A DNA stretch of 14,302 nt from JABCPO02 sp963513115 (GTDB lineage: Bacteria > Bacillota > Clostridia > TANB77 > CAG-508): the NCBI GenBank assembly GCA_963513115.1, contig CAUPPN010000014.1, forward strand, positions 1 to 14,302. The letters are read 5' to 3'. The notes beneath the pieces were generated by a model. The model ran no database searches. It was given only the letters and a program-made list of their open reading frames with translations, and was not told the origin of the DNA. Below are positions 1 to 6,818 of this stretch, piece by piece (within the stretch, counting starts at the first letter, position 1; each line of letters opens with the position of its first letter). Position numbers and translations under genes: made by a program.

Positions 1-92
1 AAATTGATTTTAATTAGTTTTATTAGATAAATTTTATTTGAAAACAAAATACACATTCAAATTTTCTATTTAAAATCACTATAATTACCTTT

Positions 93-120
93 ATTATAAC
101 ATAACAAATTAGCTTTTCAA
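93..120 (-). promoter_or_regulatory. Sigma-A type promoter for a gene beyond the left edge
   Basis: Read on the minus strand, the -35 box TTGAAA (120-115) is followed by a 16-base spacer and a perfect -10 box TATAAT (98-93). The -10 is preceded by TG plus one base, an extended -10. Transcription would start near position 86 and run leftward. It lies downstream of the ftsZ terminator, so it most likely drives a separate transcription unit. Confidence 0.6.
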
Positions 121-230
121 CTAAATACAATAAAATTATTAACTAATACAATACTTCTAACATATATATTTTTGTAATTTACATTAAAAGTAATTAAACT
201 ATATTTAAAAAAGATTTAAATAATTTTAAG

Positions 231-274
231 TACAACAAAAAAAGATAATTAACTAATATTATTAATTATCTTTT
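231..274 (-). terminator. Intrinsic terminator of the ftsA-ftsZ operon
   Basis: A perfect 13-bp inverted repeat (240-252 and 262-274, arm AAAAGATAATTAA) encloses a 9-base loop about 30 bp past the ftsZ stop. On the minus strand the 3' arm ends in TTTT and continues TTTGTTGT, giving a seven-T run. The stem is AT-rich, but its length and position suit a rho-independent terminator. The plus-strand reading lacks a T-tract after the stem, so it acts in one direction. Confidence 0.7.
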
Positions 275-306
275 AATTATATGTTACATATTTATATACT
301 TTATTA

Positions 307-1503
307 TTATCTATATAATCCTTTATTTCTATTTTTCATCCAATCAGGTATTTCTACACCGTCTGATTCTTTAACTGTTTCTTTTTCTTTTTTTGAATCA
401 TTTTTTGCATTTCCTGTTAGATCTTTTATATAACTTGGTCTGTCATATTCATAGCTATATGTTGGTCTGTTAATTATTGGTTCTTGTTCTTGTTGTTCTT
501 CTGTTTCTTCTTCATCATCATCTTTATATTCATCTTCAAATCCAGTAGCTATTATTGTAACTATAATATCATCTCCAGCATTTTCATCATTTACACTACC
601 CATTATAATAGATGCATCTGGATCTGCTCCTTGTTTAATTAAATCTGATGCTGCAGTAAATTCATGTAATGCTACATCTTTACCAGTTATATTATATATA
701 ATTGCTTTAGCTCCTTCTATAGTTGTTTCAAGAAGTGGACTTTGTATAGCAAGTTTTGTTGCATCTTCTGCTCTATTTTCTCCACTTGCTCTACCTACAC
801 CTAAGTGTGCAATTCCTTTGTCTTTCATATTCTTTCTTACGTCTGAGAAGTCAATATTCACATCACCTGTAATTAATAGTAAGTCTGATATGCCTTGTAC
901 GCCTTGTCTTAGTATATCATCTGCTATCATAAATGCATCTCTCATAGATGTTTTTCTATCTATAACTTGTAATAATTTATCATTTGGTACTACTATTAAT
1001 GAGTCTACATTTTCTTTCAATTTTGCAATTCCTTTTTCTGCTTGTATAGCTTTCTTTCTACCTTCAAAAGTAAATGGTTTTGTAACTATTGATACTGTTA
1101 ATATTCCTTTTGATTTTGCAATTTCTGCTACTACTGGTGCTGCACCTGTTCCAGTACCTCCACCCATTCCAGCAGTTATGAATACCATATTAGCACCTTC
1201 TAGTACTTTTTCAATATCATCTCTACTTTCTTCTGCTGCTTTTTCTCCTATTTCAGAACTACCTCCAGCTCCTAATCCTCTTGTTAATTCTTCACCTATT
1301 TGAACTAACTTATCTGCTTTTGATTTTTGAAGTACTTGCTTATCTGTATTAATTGCTATATATTCAACACCTTGAACTCCAGCTTCTATCATTCTATTTA
1401 CAGAGTTGTTTCCTCCTCCACCTACACCAATTACTTTGATTACTGCTCTTTCGATTTCTTCTTCATTATTTTTATAATCTTTTTTTGGATTTTCGTTATA
1501 CAT
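307..1503 (-). CDS. ftsZ: Cell division protein FtsZ
   Basis: FtsZ is the tubulin-like GTPase that polymerises into the cytoplasmic division ring. The 398-residue protein is a normal length. The N-terminal GTPase domain carries the glycine-rich loop near 26-31 and the tubulin signature GGGTGTG at 114-120. The synergy (T7) loop NIDFSD at 216-221 supplies the two acidic residues, D218 and D221, that complete GTP hydrolysis in the neighbouring subunit. The globular part ends near 322. An acidic linker follows (roughly 323-340, rich in E, D and Q), then a Lys/Asn-rich stretch and a conserved-looking C-terminal peptide, VEIPDWMKNRN, at 383-393, the expected FtsA-binding tail. The family consensus is nearer IPxFLRR, so this tail has diverged. 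The ATG follows GGGGAGGAAAAA, an excellent ribosome binding site. It lies 18 bp after ftsA and is almost certainly cotranscribed with it. Confidence 0.98.
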   Translation of the reverse strand: MYNENPKKDYKNNEEEIERAVIKVIGVGGGGNNSVNRMIEAGVQGVEYIAINTDKQVLQKSKADKLVQIGEELTRGLGAGGSSEIGEKAAEESRDDIEKVLEGANMVFITAGMGGGTGTGAAPVVAEIAKSKGILTVSIVTKPFTFEGRKKAIQAEKGIAKLKENVDSLIVVPNDKLLQVIDRKTSMRDAFMIADDILRQGVQGISDLLLITGDVNIDFSDVRKNMKDKGIAHLGVGRASGENRAEDATKLAIQSPLLETTIEGAKAIIYNITGKDVALHEFTAASDLIKQGADPDASIIMGSVNDENAGDDIIVTIIATGFEDEYKDDDEEETEEQQEQEPIINRPTYSYEYDRPSYIKDLTGNAKNDSKKEKETVKESDGVEIPDWMKNRNKGLYR

Positions 1504-1521
1504 TTTTTCCTCCCCTAATAC

Positions 1522-2757
1522 TTAAGAATAGAAAAAGTCTTTTACTTTCTCTAATATAATTTTAATTAAACTTTCTTTTGTTTTTTCACCTATGCTACTT
1601 GATACTGTTTTTGCATATGGTTTAGATGCGAAATATTTTATTAAAGCATAACTATCGTGAAATTTAGGCTCTATAGTTCCTATAAGCTTGTTACTTGCAA
1701 ACTTAGACTCCAAATTCATTTCAACTCTGCAAACTACATCACTTTTATCAATGTTTGTTATTTCATCACCTGACAATACTACTTTATCGATATATCCTTT
1801 TAAACCAGTATCTTTTATTTCTTTATTAATTTTCATAAAAGTATCCGATGTTCTTGCTTCTATTATTTCAACAACATCTGACTTTTTAACTGTTCTTGTT
1901 GGATTTAACATATTTGATCTTGAAGTAGATAATAATATATTATTATCATTTTCAATATATGATTTAAGTGCAAGTCCATAGTCATGTTTAAGTTTTTCTG
2001 CTTCTTCAAGTGATACATCTAAAATATATGCAATATCATTTGTAATGCTATATCCACCAGCGTTTATTGTATTTGTATAGATAAAACTATTTTCAAAGAA
2101 TATACCAATTTCAGTTGTTTTTTCTCTAGTATTTATTAATAATATATTCTTTTTTAATTCACTTGGTTCTAAATAAAAAGTCCTATCTACCAATACCACT
2201 GGTGCAAACCCATCAATCTCTAATTCTGCCTTTTTAAATACTCTTTGCATTTTTCTAATATATTCAGTATTTGCAGTTACTACTTCTGCTAGTAATTTAA
2301 AATTATTGCTTTTTTTACCGATTGGGTTCGAATACATCAGTCCATTATCTAACAAGAATTTATCTGGTATTATATCTATTATTGTTTCTGCAGGTGATAC
2401 TGTTATAGTTCCTGCCTCTATAATAGCTCCTACTACATCTTCTATAGTTATCCCTACGTTTTTATCTTTTGTAACCTTTTCAATTTGGGTATGTACTACG
2501 TTCGATATTTCACCAGGTATTGTGACATATGCTGATTCTATTTTTAAATCCGACTTATTTTCTGCCTCTGTTAGTACATCAATTAATGCTGGCACCAATT
2601 CTTCTTCATTAAAATCGCCGTTTTCATCATATGGCCTACAGGGTTTGTAACTTGTTGCAATTATTTGTATTTGCTCAAAATTATCAACTTTACCTATAGT
2701 TAAACTTACCTTGGAATAACTTACGTCGATACCTACAATAATATCACCTATAGCCAA
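1522..2757 (-). CDS. ftsA: FtsA-like division actin homologue, divergent nucleotide site
   Basis: FtsA is an actin-fold protein that anchors FtsZ to the membrane. The evidence is position directly before ftsZ, length (411 residues) and family landmarks: an N-terminal IIVGIDV strand, a 1C domain with SPAETIIDIIPDKF near 121-134, and a C-terminal amphipathic helix (about 395-411, ending VKDFFYS) behind a short linker, the usual membrane anchor. All three ATP-site motifs are altered. Phosphate-1, normally DxGTSxxK, reads DVSYSK at 11-16. Phosphate-2, normally IDxGGGxT, reads INTREKTT at 208-215. The adenosine motif, normally LTGG, reads LSGD at 328-331. I start it at TTG 2757, not the upstream in-frame TTG at 2772, because GGAGG lies 8 bases before 2757 while the codon at 2772 overlaps that Shine-Dalgarno. 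A different actin-like relative such as PilM is possible but less likely. Confidence 0.88.
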   Translation of the reverse strand: MAIGDIIVGIDVSYSKVSLTIGKVDNFEQIQIIATSYKPCRPYDENGDFNEEELVPALIDVLTEAENKSDLKIESAYVTIPGEISNVVHTQIEKVTKDKNVGITIEDVVGAIIEAGTITVSPAETIIDIIPDKFLLDNGLMYSNPIGKKSNNFKLLAEVVTANTEYIRKMQRVFKKAELEIDGFAPVVLVDRTFYLEPSELKKNILLINTREKTTEIGIFFENSFIYTNTINAGGYSITNDIAYILDVSLEEAEKLKHDYGLALKSYIENDNNILLSTSRSNMLNPTRTVKKSDVVEIIEARTSDTFMKINKEIKDTGLKGYIDKVVLSGDEITNIDKSDVVCRVEMNLESKFASNKLIGTIEPKFHDSYALIKYFASKPYAKTVSSSIGEKTKESLIKIILEKVKDFFYS

Positions 2758-2799
2758 GACGTTTTCCTCCAAATCTGTTTGTTATATTTTACTGTATTT

Positions 2800-2828
2800 A
2801 GAATATTATATTCAAATTATTTTGTCAA
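2800..2828 (-). promoter_or_regulatory. Promoter of the ftsA-ftsZ operon
   Basis: On the minus strand a perfect -35 box TTGACA (2828-2823) is followed, after a 17-base spacer, by TATTCT (2805-2800), a four-of-six -10. A TATAAT at 2810-2805 is closer to consensus but only 12 bases from the -35, too near to pair with it. Transcription would start near 2793, about 36 bases before the ftsA start. The operon upstream terminates just before this site, so ftsAZ appears to have its own promoter. Confidence 0.6.
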
Positions 2829-2830
2829 CT

Positions 2831-2881
2831 AAAAAATACTGCACTTATTGATATAAAGCGAGTCATATCTAAGCACAAGTA
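2831..2881 (-). terminator. Intrinsic terminator of the scpB-sbp operon
   Basis: This patch is more GC-rich than its surroundings. On the minus strand it folds as TACT, internal loop, CTTA, GATAT, a 10-base loop, ATATC, two-base bulge, TAAG, internal loop, AGTA, followed at once by TTTTTT (2836-2831). An imperfect hairpin with an abutting T-tract fits a rho-independent terminator. It is about 145 bp past the sbp stop and only two bases before the -35 of the ftsA promoter. A structured regulatory leader was considered, but it lies upstream of that promoter. Confidence 0.6.
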
Positions 2882-3026
2882 TCTTTTAATTTTATTTTCT
2901 ATTTTTTCAACATTTGTTAAGCAATATTAAAATAATTTTTATACTATCTTAATATTACATTTTAAAAAACGTTTTTGCAATGATAAATAGGAATTATTTC
3001 TATTTATTTTTATATATTTATTATTA

Positions 3027-3455
3027 TTATTCATCTTTAAAATTTGGTTGGTTACTTCTATAATATTCAATATCTGTTTTTTCAGTCAAATAAGTTTTTT
3101 TAGCTTTTTCATACCTATTTGCCCAACTTTCAATATAGTCTCTTCTTATTATTGCTAAATTATTAAACATTCTAGTTACAAATACTACTATTATACCTAT
3201 ATATATATCTATATTTAATTTTATTCCTAAGAATGTTAAAAGCATAGCAAGTATCGCATTACCAAACAATCCTGTTATGAAAATTTTAAAATCGAATCTT
3301 TTTTTTACTACTGAAGCCAATGCTCCAAATACTGAATCTAATGCTGCAAGTATACCTATTGAAAGATATATTGAGTATGTATATGGTATTACAGGTAATG
3401 CACTACCTGCAAATATACCAAGCACTATCGCTAATATTATTAATACAATAAACAT
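3027..3455 (-). CDS. sbp: Small basic membrane protein (DUF1290/Sbp family)
   Basis: A 142-residue integral membrane protein of the Sbp/DUF1290 family, which in Firmicutes is encoded near division genes and whose biochemical role is not established. Hydrophobic segments are visible at roughly 2-18, 28-50, 57-78 and 83-103, starting within the first residues with no separate signal peptide. Family-like features are the early glycines in the first segment, ALDSVFGALAS around 38-48, and the stretch MFNNLAIIRRDYIE (96-109) at the end of the last segment. The C-terminal 35 residues are hydrophilic and longer than in Bacillus Sbp. The ATG is preceded by AAAAAAGGAATAAAAA, an adequate site. It is the last gene of the scpB operon, with a 128-bp A-rich spacer from the gene before it. 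Confidence 0.87.
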   Translation of the reverse strand: MFIVLIILAIVLGIFAGSALPVIPYTYSIYLSIGILAALDSVFGALASVVKKRFDFKIFITGLFGNAILAMLLTFLGIKLNIDIYIGIIVVFVTRMFNNLAIIRRDYIESWANRYEKAKKTYLTEKTDIEYYRSNQPNFKDE

Positions 3456-3583
3456 TTTTTATTCCTTTTTTATTTTATATCTATATTTTTTTGTTTTTTT
3501 ATTTTTTCTTTTTTTAAATTTCTATTTTTATTTTTACTTTTATTTTCTTCTCGTCTTTATCTTTTTATTTTTATCATCTTCTA
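3456..3583 (-). other. Highly A-rich spacer before sbp
   Basis: On the sense (minus) strand this 128-base stretch is about 73% A with only two C bases. No open frame or hairpin stands out. It separates otherwise tightly packed or overlapping genes. It may be an unstructured leader that helps ribosome entry at sbp, or simply a decayed spacer. I saw no convincing promoter in it. Confidence 0.45.
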
Positions 3584-3892
3584 TTATTTTATATCACAAT
3601 CTAAGAAACATGTCTTACATGCTTCTCCCGGCTCTAAGTCTTCATCTATAATGTTTTTAATCACCTCATCTAATTCTTCATTTTCCACTCTATATTCAGT
3701 TCCACATTCATCACAGATTGCCTCTACATATCCTTGCATTTTTAAATTTTGAAGTTCTTCTCTAGATAAGTATTTTAATGATCCTACAAAGTCTTCTTTT
3801 GTACATCCACATTGCTTATGTGTCTTTGGATATTTATTTTCTTTATTTTCTTTTACATTTGATTTTTCTTTTGCCGCTATATTATTCTCCAT
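3584..3892 (-). CDS. Stand-alone Hsp33-type zinc (redox-switch) domain protein
   Basis: The 102-residue protein has a Lys/Asn-rich N-terminus (1-26) and then a region matching the C-terminal redox-switch domain of chaperone Hsp33 (HslO). It has CGC at 28-30, a helix FVGSLKYLSREELQNL, a glycine and acidic strand, and CDEC at 60-63 followed by TEYRV and acidic helix ELDEVI. The CxC-29-CxxC spacing is nearly that of Hsp33 (30 in E. coli). The Hsp33 substrate-binding domain of more than 200 residues is absent. A further CKTC plus Cys motif (C92, C95, C99) follows, so seven cysteines could bind one or two zincs or act as a thiol switch. No signal peptide is seen, so it is cytoplasmic. The ATG overlaps the end of the preceding DUF881 gene by 11 bases with AAGGAT just upstream, implying translational coupling. 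The fold call is a visual pattern match; the function is unknown. Confidence 0.75.
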   Translation of the reverse strand: MENNIAAKEKSNVKENKENKYPKTHKQCGCTKEDFVGSLKYLSREELQNLKMQGYVEAICDECGTEYRVENEELDEVIKNIIDEDLEPGEACKTCFLDCDIK

Positions 3893-5039
3893 ATTTTATC
3901 CTTATCTCGTTTTTATATTTTGGTATTTTAACATGATCATATAATTCATATGATACATTTTTACCATTTCCTAACATTTCACTTATATATCCATTTTTGT
4001 TTGCAAGTACTCTTTCTAATTCTTGCTTGTTTCCTATTGCTTTTACTACATAAGGTCCATCTAATCTTTCTGTATTTACATATATCTTTTCACCATTTAC
4101 TAATGTCACTTCTGAAGTTGATACTATTCTCTTTCCATTTACAGATATTGCCTCAGCACCTGCAACCCATAATTGATTTATTAAATATAGTATATCATTT
4201 GCGTCAATTTTTCTTCTACTGTTGTCTTCTAATGTTATTATAATTCCTTGACCTGCTAAGTCTGTATATCCTAACATTGTTTCTGTATTTTTTAATTCTT
4301 CATCAATTAATTTTTCAGAATTGATATTATTATTATTTTCATATTCTTTTATATTAGAATTTAATTCACTTATCTTAGTTTCAAGTTCTTTATTTTTCAT
4401 TCTTGTATTATTTATTTCAGATTTGAGGTCTGTATCTCTTAGTGTTTCTATTTCTTTTATATTAGTCTTACTTACTGTATTTGCTTGCCATATTATTATA
4501 CCAACTACTAAAGCAATAGTTAAAAATATAATTAATGCTACAATATATAATTCATTTCTGTATAATTTTTTAGTTTCTTCTTCTTTTATATATTCTTTTG
4601 TACTTCCTTTTACATATTTTCTATTTATTTTACCAAGTGGAACAACAGATTTTAATCTAATATTTGCATATTCTTTTTTTATCTTATTTAGTTCTTCTAT
4701 TCTTCTTAATTCTTCTTCATCTATTGAATGTACTTTTTTTCTTTTGTTTTTACTTTCTATTTTTCTTTCTAATTGATTATTTTTATTTAGTTTTAATTTT
4801 TCTAATTCTATTTTTCTAGATTTTTTTTCTTTTAGAATATTTTCATATAGTTTATCATTTTCTTTTTTCAAATCTTCAATATTTAAATACCTATTATTTC
4901 TTATCTTATCTTCATTATTTATTTTTTTATTTTCTTTTATTTCCTTCATATCATTTTGGATTTCAAAACTATAATTTTCAATTTCTTTTTTTATCTTATT
5001 TTTTTCATTTTTAATATATCCATTTTTATTTTTCTTCAT
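3882..5039 (-). CDS. DUF881 family membrane protein (second of tandem pair)
   Basis: A 385-residue protein. It begins with a long Lys/Glu-rich, predicted helical cytoplasmic region (1-160). One membrane segment follows (about 164-185, ELYIVALIIFLTIALVVG), then a short external coiled coil (195-255), then a DUF881 domain (about 256-375). Family marks are GQGIIITLED (263-272), the N-Q-L-W-x-AGAEAISVNGKR core at 288-303 and GPYVVKAIG at 328-336. DUF881 proteins cluster with divIB, sbp and fts genes in Firmicutes; their molecular function is unknown. I moved the start from 5117 to ATG 5039. That ATG lies one base past the stop of the upstream paralogue and has AGGTGG nine bases before it, whereas 26 extra residues would overlap the upstream gene. 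The long cytoplasmic arm is unusual for the family. It overlaps the following gene by 11 bases. Confidence 0.85.
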   Translation of the reverse strand: MKKNKNGYIKNEKNKIKKEIENYSFEIQNDMKEIKENKKINNEDKIRNNRYLNIEDLKKENDKLYENILKEKKSRKIELEKLKLNKNNQLERKIESKNKRKKVHSIDEEELRRIEELNKIKKEYANIRLKSVVPLGKINRKYVKGSTKEYIKEEETKKLYRNELYIVALIIFLTIALVVGIIIWQANTVSKTNIKEIETLRDTDLKSEINNTRMKNKELETKISELNSNIKEYENNNNINSEKLIDEELKNTETMLGYTDLAGQGIIITLEDNSRRKIDANDILYLINQLWVAGAEAISVNGKRIVSTSEVTLVNGEKIYVNTERLDGPYVVKAIGNKQELERVLANKNGYISEMLGNGKNVSYELYDHVKIPKYKNEIRIKYGE

Positions 5040-5040
5040 A

Positions 5041-6063
5041 TTACTTTTCCACCTTAGCATATTCCATTTTACTTGAAGATAAGTATGCAGGTATCTCAAT
5101 ATTATTTCCTTTTTCAACAGATATATCTATACCATATTGTTCTAATAATTCAATTATTCCTCCAGGCATAGTAAGCGCTGATTCTAAATATTCTTGATTT
5201 CCAATTGCAGATATCATGTATGGTGATCCAACTTTTTCTTCATTTATTTTAATTACTGTTCCTATACAACTTATAGGAGTTGTAGTAACTATTCTTTGGT
5301 CATTTACAGATATAGCTTCTGCTCCTGCATTTCTTAATATATTTATTATAGAAATTATATCACTATCATGAACAATAAATTGAGTAATATCTTGTTTTAT
5401 ATTGCTTTTACTGTCATTTCCGTCTCTTAGTTTTATTATAATTCCTTTTCCAGAAATTTTTGTATGCCCTAATTTCTTCTTATTCTCATTTAGTATATTT
5501 TTCTTTTCTTCAAATTTAATACTATTTTTAGAGGCTTTATCTCTAAGTTTATTTAATTGTTCTTCTTTTGATTCTACCTCTTTTAAAAGCATTTCATTTT
5601 TTTCTCTTTGCATTAAAAGCGTATTCCTCGCTTCGCTATTTAATGTAGCTACTTTACTTTTATTTCCTACTCCACTTATTGTTTTTAATTGTAACGTAAT
5701 TGAAAGTGTAAGTGCAAACATAAATATTATAATAAATATTTTTTTATATTCAGTGTCACTTTCTTTTTCTATTTCTCTTATTAAATTTCTTGTTTTAGCA
5801 TTTTCAACACTTAAATTTTCTTCAGAAAGCTTAAGCTTTTGTTTTTCATAAGCTTCGCCTTTTCCGTTACTGTATATATTGCTTAAATTTTTATCAAACT
5901 TACTTAGTTCTTTTTTTGCAGTACTATTTATGCCATCTTTTAATTTGATAAAAAAGTTAGCTTTATTAGACCTATTATGAGAATTACTATTTTTAATATT
6001 CTTTTTATTAACATTTCTTTTTTTATTATTGTTATTTTTATTTTTTTTCATTTTCTCTTTCAT
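5041..6063 (-). CDS. DUF881 family membrane protein (first of tandem pair)
   Basis: A 340-residue protein with the same layout as its downstream neighbour. The basic Lys/Asn-rich cytoplasmic N-terminus (1-106) starts with a low-complexity run of K and N. One membrane segment follows (about 108-125), then an external coiled coil (145-198), then a DUF881 domain (about 199-326). Within it lie SGKGIIIKLRDG (204-215), the NAGAEAISVNDQR core (245-257) and GSPYMISAIGN (279-289), ending at an IEIPAYL strand. It is a paralogue, not a copy: outside these motifs the pair is dissimilar. The start is uncertain, because neither ATG 6063 nor the in-frame ATG 6051 has a clear Shine-Dalgarno; I keep the longer form. 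It lies 19 bp after the divIB remnant in the scpB operon. A division-associated role is inferred from context only. Confidence 0.83.
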   Translation of the reverse strand: MKEKMKKNKNNNNKKRNVNKKNIKNSNSHNRSNKANFFIKLKDGINSTAKKELSKFDKNLSNIYSNGKGEAYEKQKLKLSEENLSVENAKTRNLIREIEKESDTEYKKIFIIIFMFALTLSITLQLKTISGVGNKSKVATLNSEARNTLLMQREKNEMLLKEVESKEEQLNKLRDKASKNSIKFEEKKNILNENKKKLGHTKISGKGIIIKLRDGNDSKSNIKQDITQFIVHDSDIISIINILRNAGAEAISVNDQRIVTTTPISCIGTVIKINEEKVGSPYMISAIGNQEYLESALTMPGGIIELLEQYGIDISVEKGNNIEIPAYLSSSKMEYAKVEK

Positions 6064-6082
6064 TTCTAATCATCTATATATT

Positions 6083-6496
6083 TTATACTTTTTCTCTAAA
6101 TATCATCCAATTTTTTTCTTCATTTTTTTCTTGGTATATTTCACCTTCTTTTCCTTTTTCTTTTAAAAGGATTTCTTTTATTAATGTAATCTGTGTAGTT
6201 AAATCATCTAATTCACTTTTTAGTATTGCTTTCTTTTTTTCATTATCAAATGATAATATATAATTGCTTTCATCATATAATATTTCTGTAATTAATGCAT
6301 CTATCTGAAGTTTTTCAGACACTTCATATATCTTATTCATATTTTCTAGTACATGTAAATCCCTATTGTTAAGCCTATTTTCTGTTTTAGGATCTGTTTT
6401 AAATCCTGAAAGCATTGTTATTTTTTGTTTTTGATTTGTTTTTCTAAGTATATATCCAGATGCATCCAAAGTATAATATCCATCTTCTGTACTCAT
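6083..6496 (-). CDS. divIB: DivIB/FtsQ, C-terminal piece (frameshifted gene)
   Basis: This is the 3' part of an interrupted divIB (ftsQ), whose product is a bitopic protein of the division septum. The frame stays open upstream of the ATG: reading back through 6497-6540 gives TIRVRIKERKEKFQ joined to MSTEDGYYTLDASGYIL. That is the usual DivIB pattern (IxVxERxPxA, then a tyrosine-rich strand, D-x-x-G and a hydrophobic V/I-L pair). After it come a beta-domain-like stretch ending IDALITEILYDE, hydrophobic strands and a Glu/Lys-rich tail. The first half is out of frame at 6540-6806. The ATG at 6496 does have AAAGGA about 10 bases upstream, so this 137-residue piece could be made separately, but without a membrane anchor it would not replace DivIB. 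Homology is assigned from pattern and position between scpB and DUF881. Confidence 0.68.
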   Translation of the reverse strand: MSTEDGYYTLDASGYILRKTNQKQKITMLSGFKTDPKTENRLNNRDLHVLENMNKIYEVSEKLQIDALITEILYDESNYILSFDNEKKKAILKSELDDLTTQITLIKEILLKEKGKEGEIYQEKNEEKNWMIFREKV

Positions 6497-6539
6497 CTGG
6501 AATTTTTCCTTTCTTTCTTTTATTCTTACTCTTATTGTA

Positions 6540-6806
6540 TCAATTCCTACTATTTTGCATTTTCTTAAGATTTGATTTTGCCTTAAATATATTTTGCAAG
6601 AATATATTTTTTTCTTTTTTAAAGTTAATTTTGTTTAATACTTCTTCATTTGTAATTTGCTTATTTCCTTCTATATTAATATTTTTCAAATTAAAATTTT
6701 CTGATGTTAGCATATATGAAATTAATAATATTACTAATATCCAAAATACTATTATTGTGGCAATTTTAATACCAGATATTTCTTTTTCTGCTTTTTTCTT
6801 TTTCAT
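6540..6806 (-). CDS. divIB: DivIB/FtsQ, N-terminal piece (frameshifted gene)
   Basis: These 88 residues hold the start of DivIB: a short basic cytoplasmic tail, one membrane helix (about 13-33, IATIIVFWILVILLISYML), then the opening of the POTRA domain (FNLKNINIEGNKQITNEEVL, followed by a Lys-rich stretch, NIFLQ and KAKSNLKK). The reading frame then enters QNSRN and stops at TGA 6542-6540. The expected continuation, ending TIRVRIKERK, is present immediately downstream in the +1 frame. About ten residues usually found between LKK and that strand also seem to be missing. The start is well placed, with AGGTG five bases before the ATG and the scpB stop 12 bp upstream. Either the gene is a pseudogene, or the sequence carries an indel error. 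Loss of DivIB would be surprising in a division operon this intact. Confidence 0.7.
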   Translation of the reverse strand: MKKKKAEKEISGIKIATIIVFWILVILLISYMLTSENFNLKNINIEGNKQITNEEVLNKINFKKEKNIFLQNIFKAKSNLKKMQNSRN

Positions 6807-6818
6807 ATTACACCTACA

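Larger units (their letters stand above)
1..306. other. Intergenic region left of ftsZ, no gene seen
   Basis: No reading frame here looks like a gene; the stretch is almost entirely A and T. It holds the ftsZ terminator (231-274) and, further left, a strong minus-strand promoter (93-120) that points out of the window. The roughly 85 bases from that promoter to the left edge would be the untranslated leader of the next gene, which is not visible. Confidence 0.6.

Noticed and set aside
818..1303. Plus-strand open frame opposite ftsZ
   Set aside because: It lies antisense to a certain gene, is Ser/Ile/Phe-rich with no family motifs, and has no ribosome binding site; it is a frame shadow.
2758..2772. 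Upstream TTG (2772) as ftsA start
   Set aside because: This codon overlaps the GGAGG that serves the TTG at 2757, and the five extra residues are the translated Shine-Dalgarno region.
2837..2881. GC-richer structured patch as a riboswitch or small RNA
   Set aside because: It lies upstream of the ftsA promoter, so it would not be in the ftsA mRNA, and its fold plus T-tract is explained by a terminator.
2982..3008. Hairpin just past sbp as its terminator
   Set aside because: The ATAAATAG/CTATTTAT stem has no T-tract on the minus strand; the structure at 2831-2881 with an abutting TTTTTT is better.
3277..3651. Plus-strand open frame covering the A-rich spacer and sbp
   Set aside because: Mostly F, Y and L from T-tracts; no start signal and antisense to sbp and the zinc protein.
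5040..5117. Upstream start (5117) for the second DUF881 gene
   Set aside because: It would overlap the coding end of the first DUF881 gene by 77 bases, while ATG 5039 has a good ribosome binding site one base after the upstream stop.
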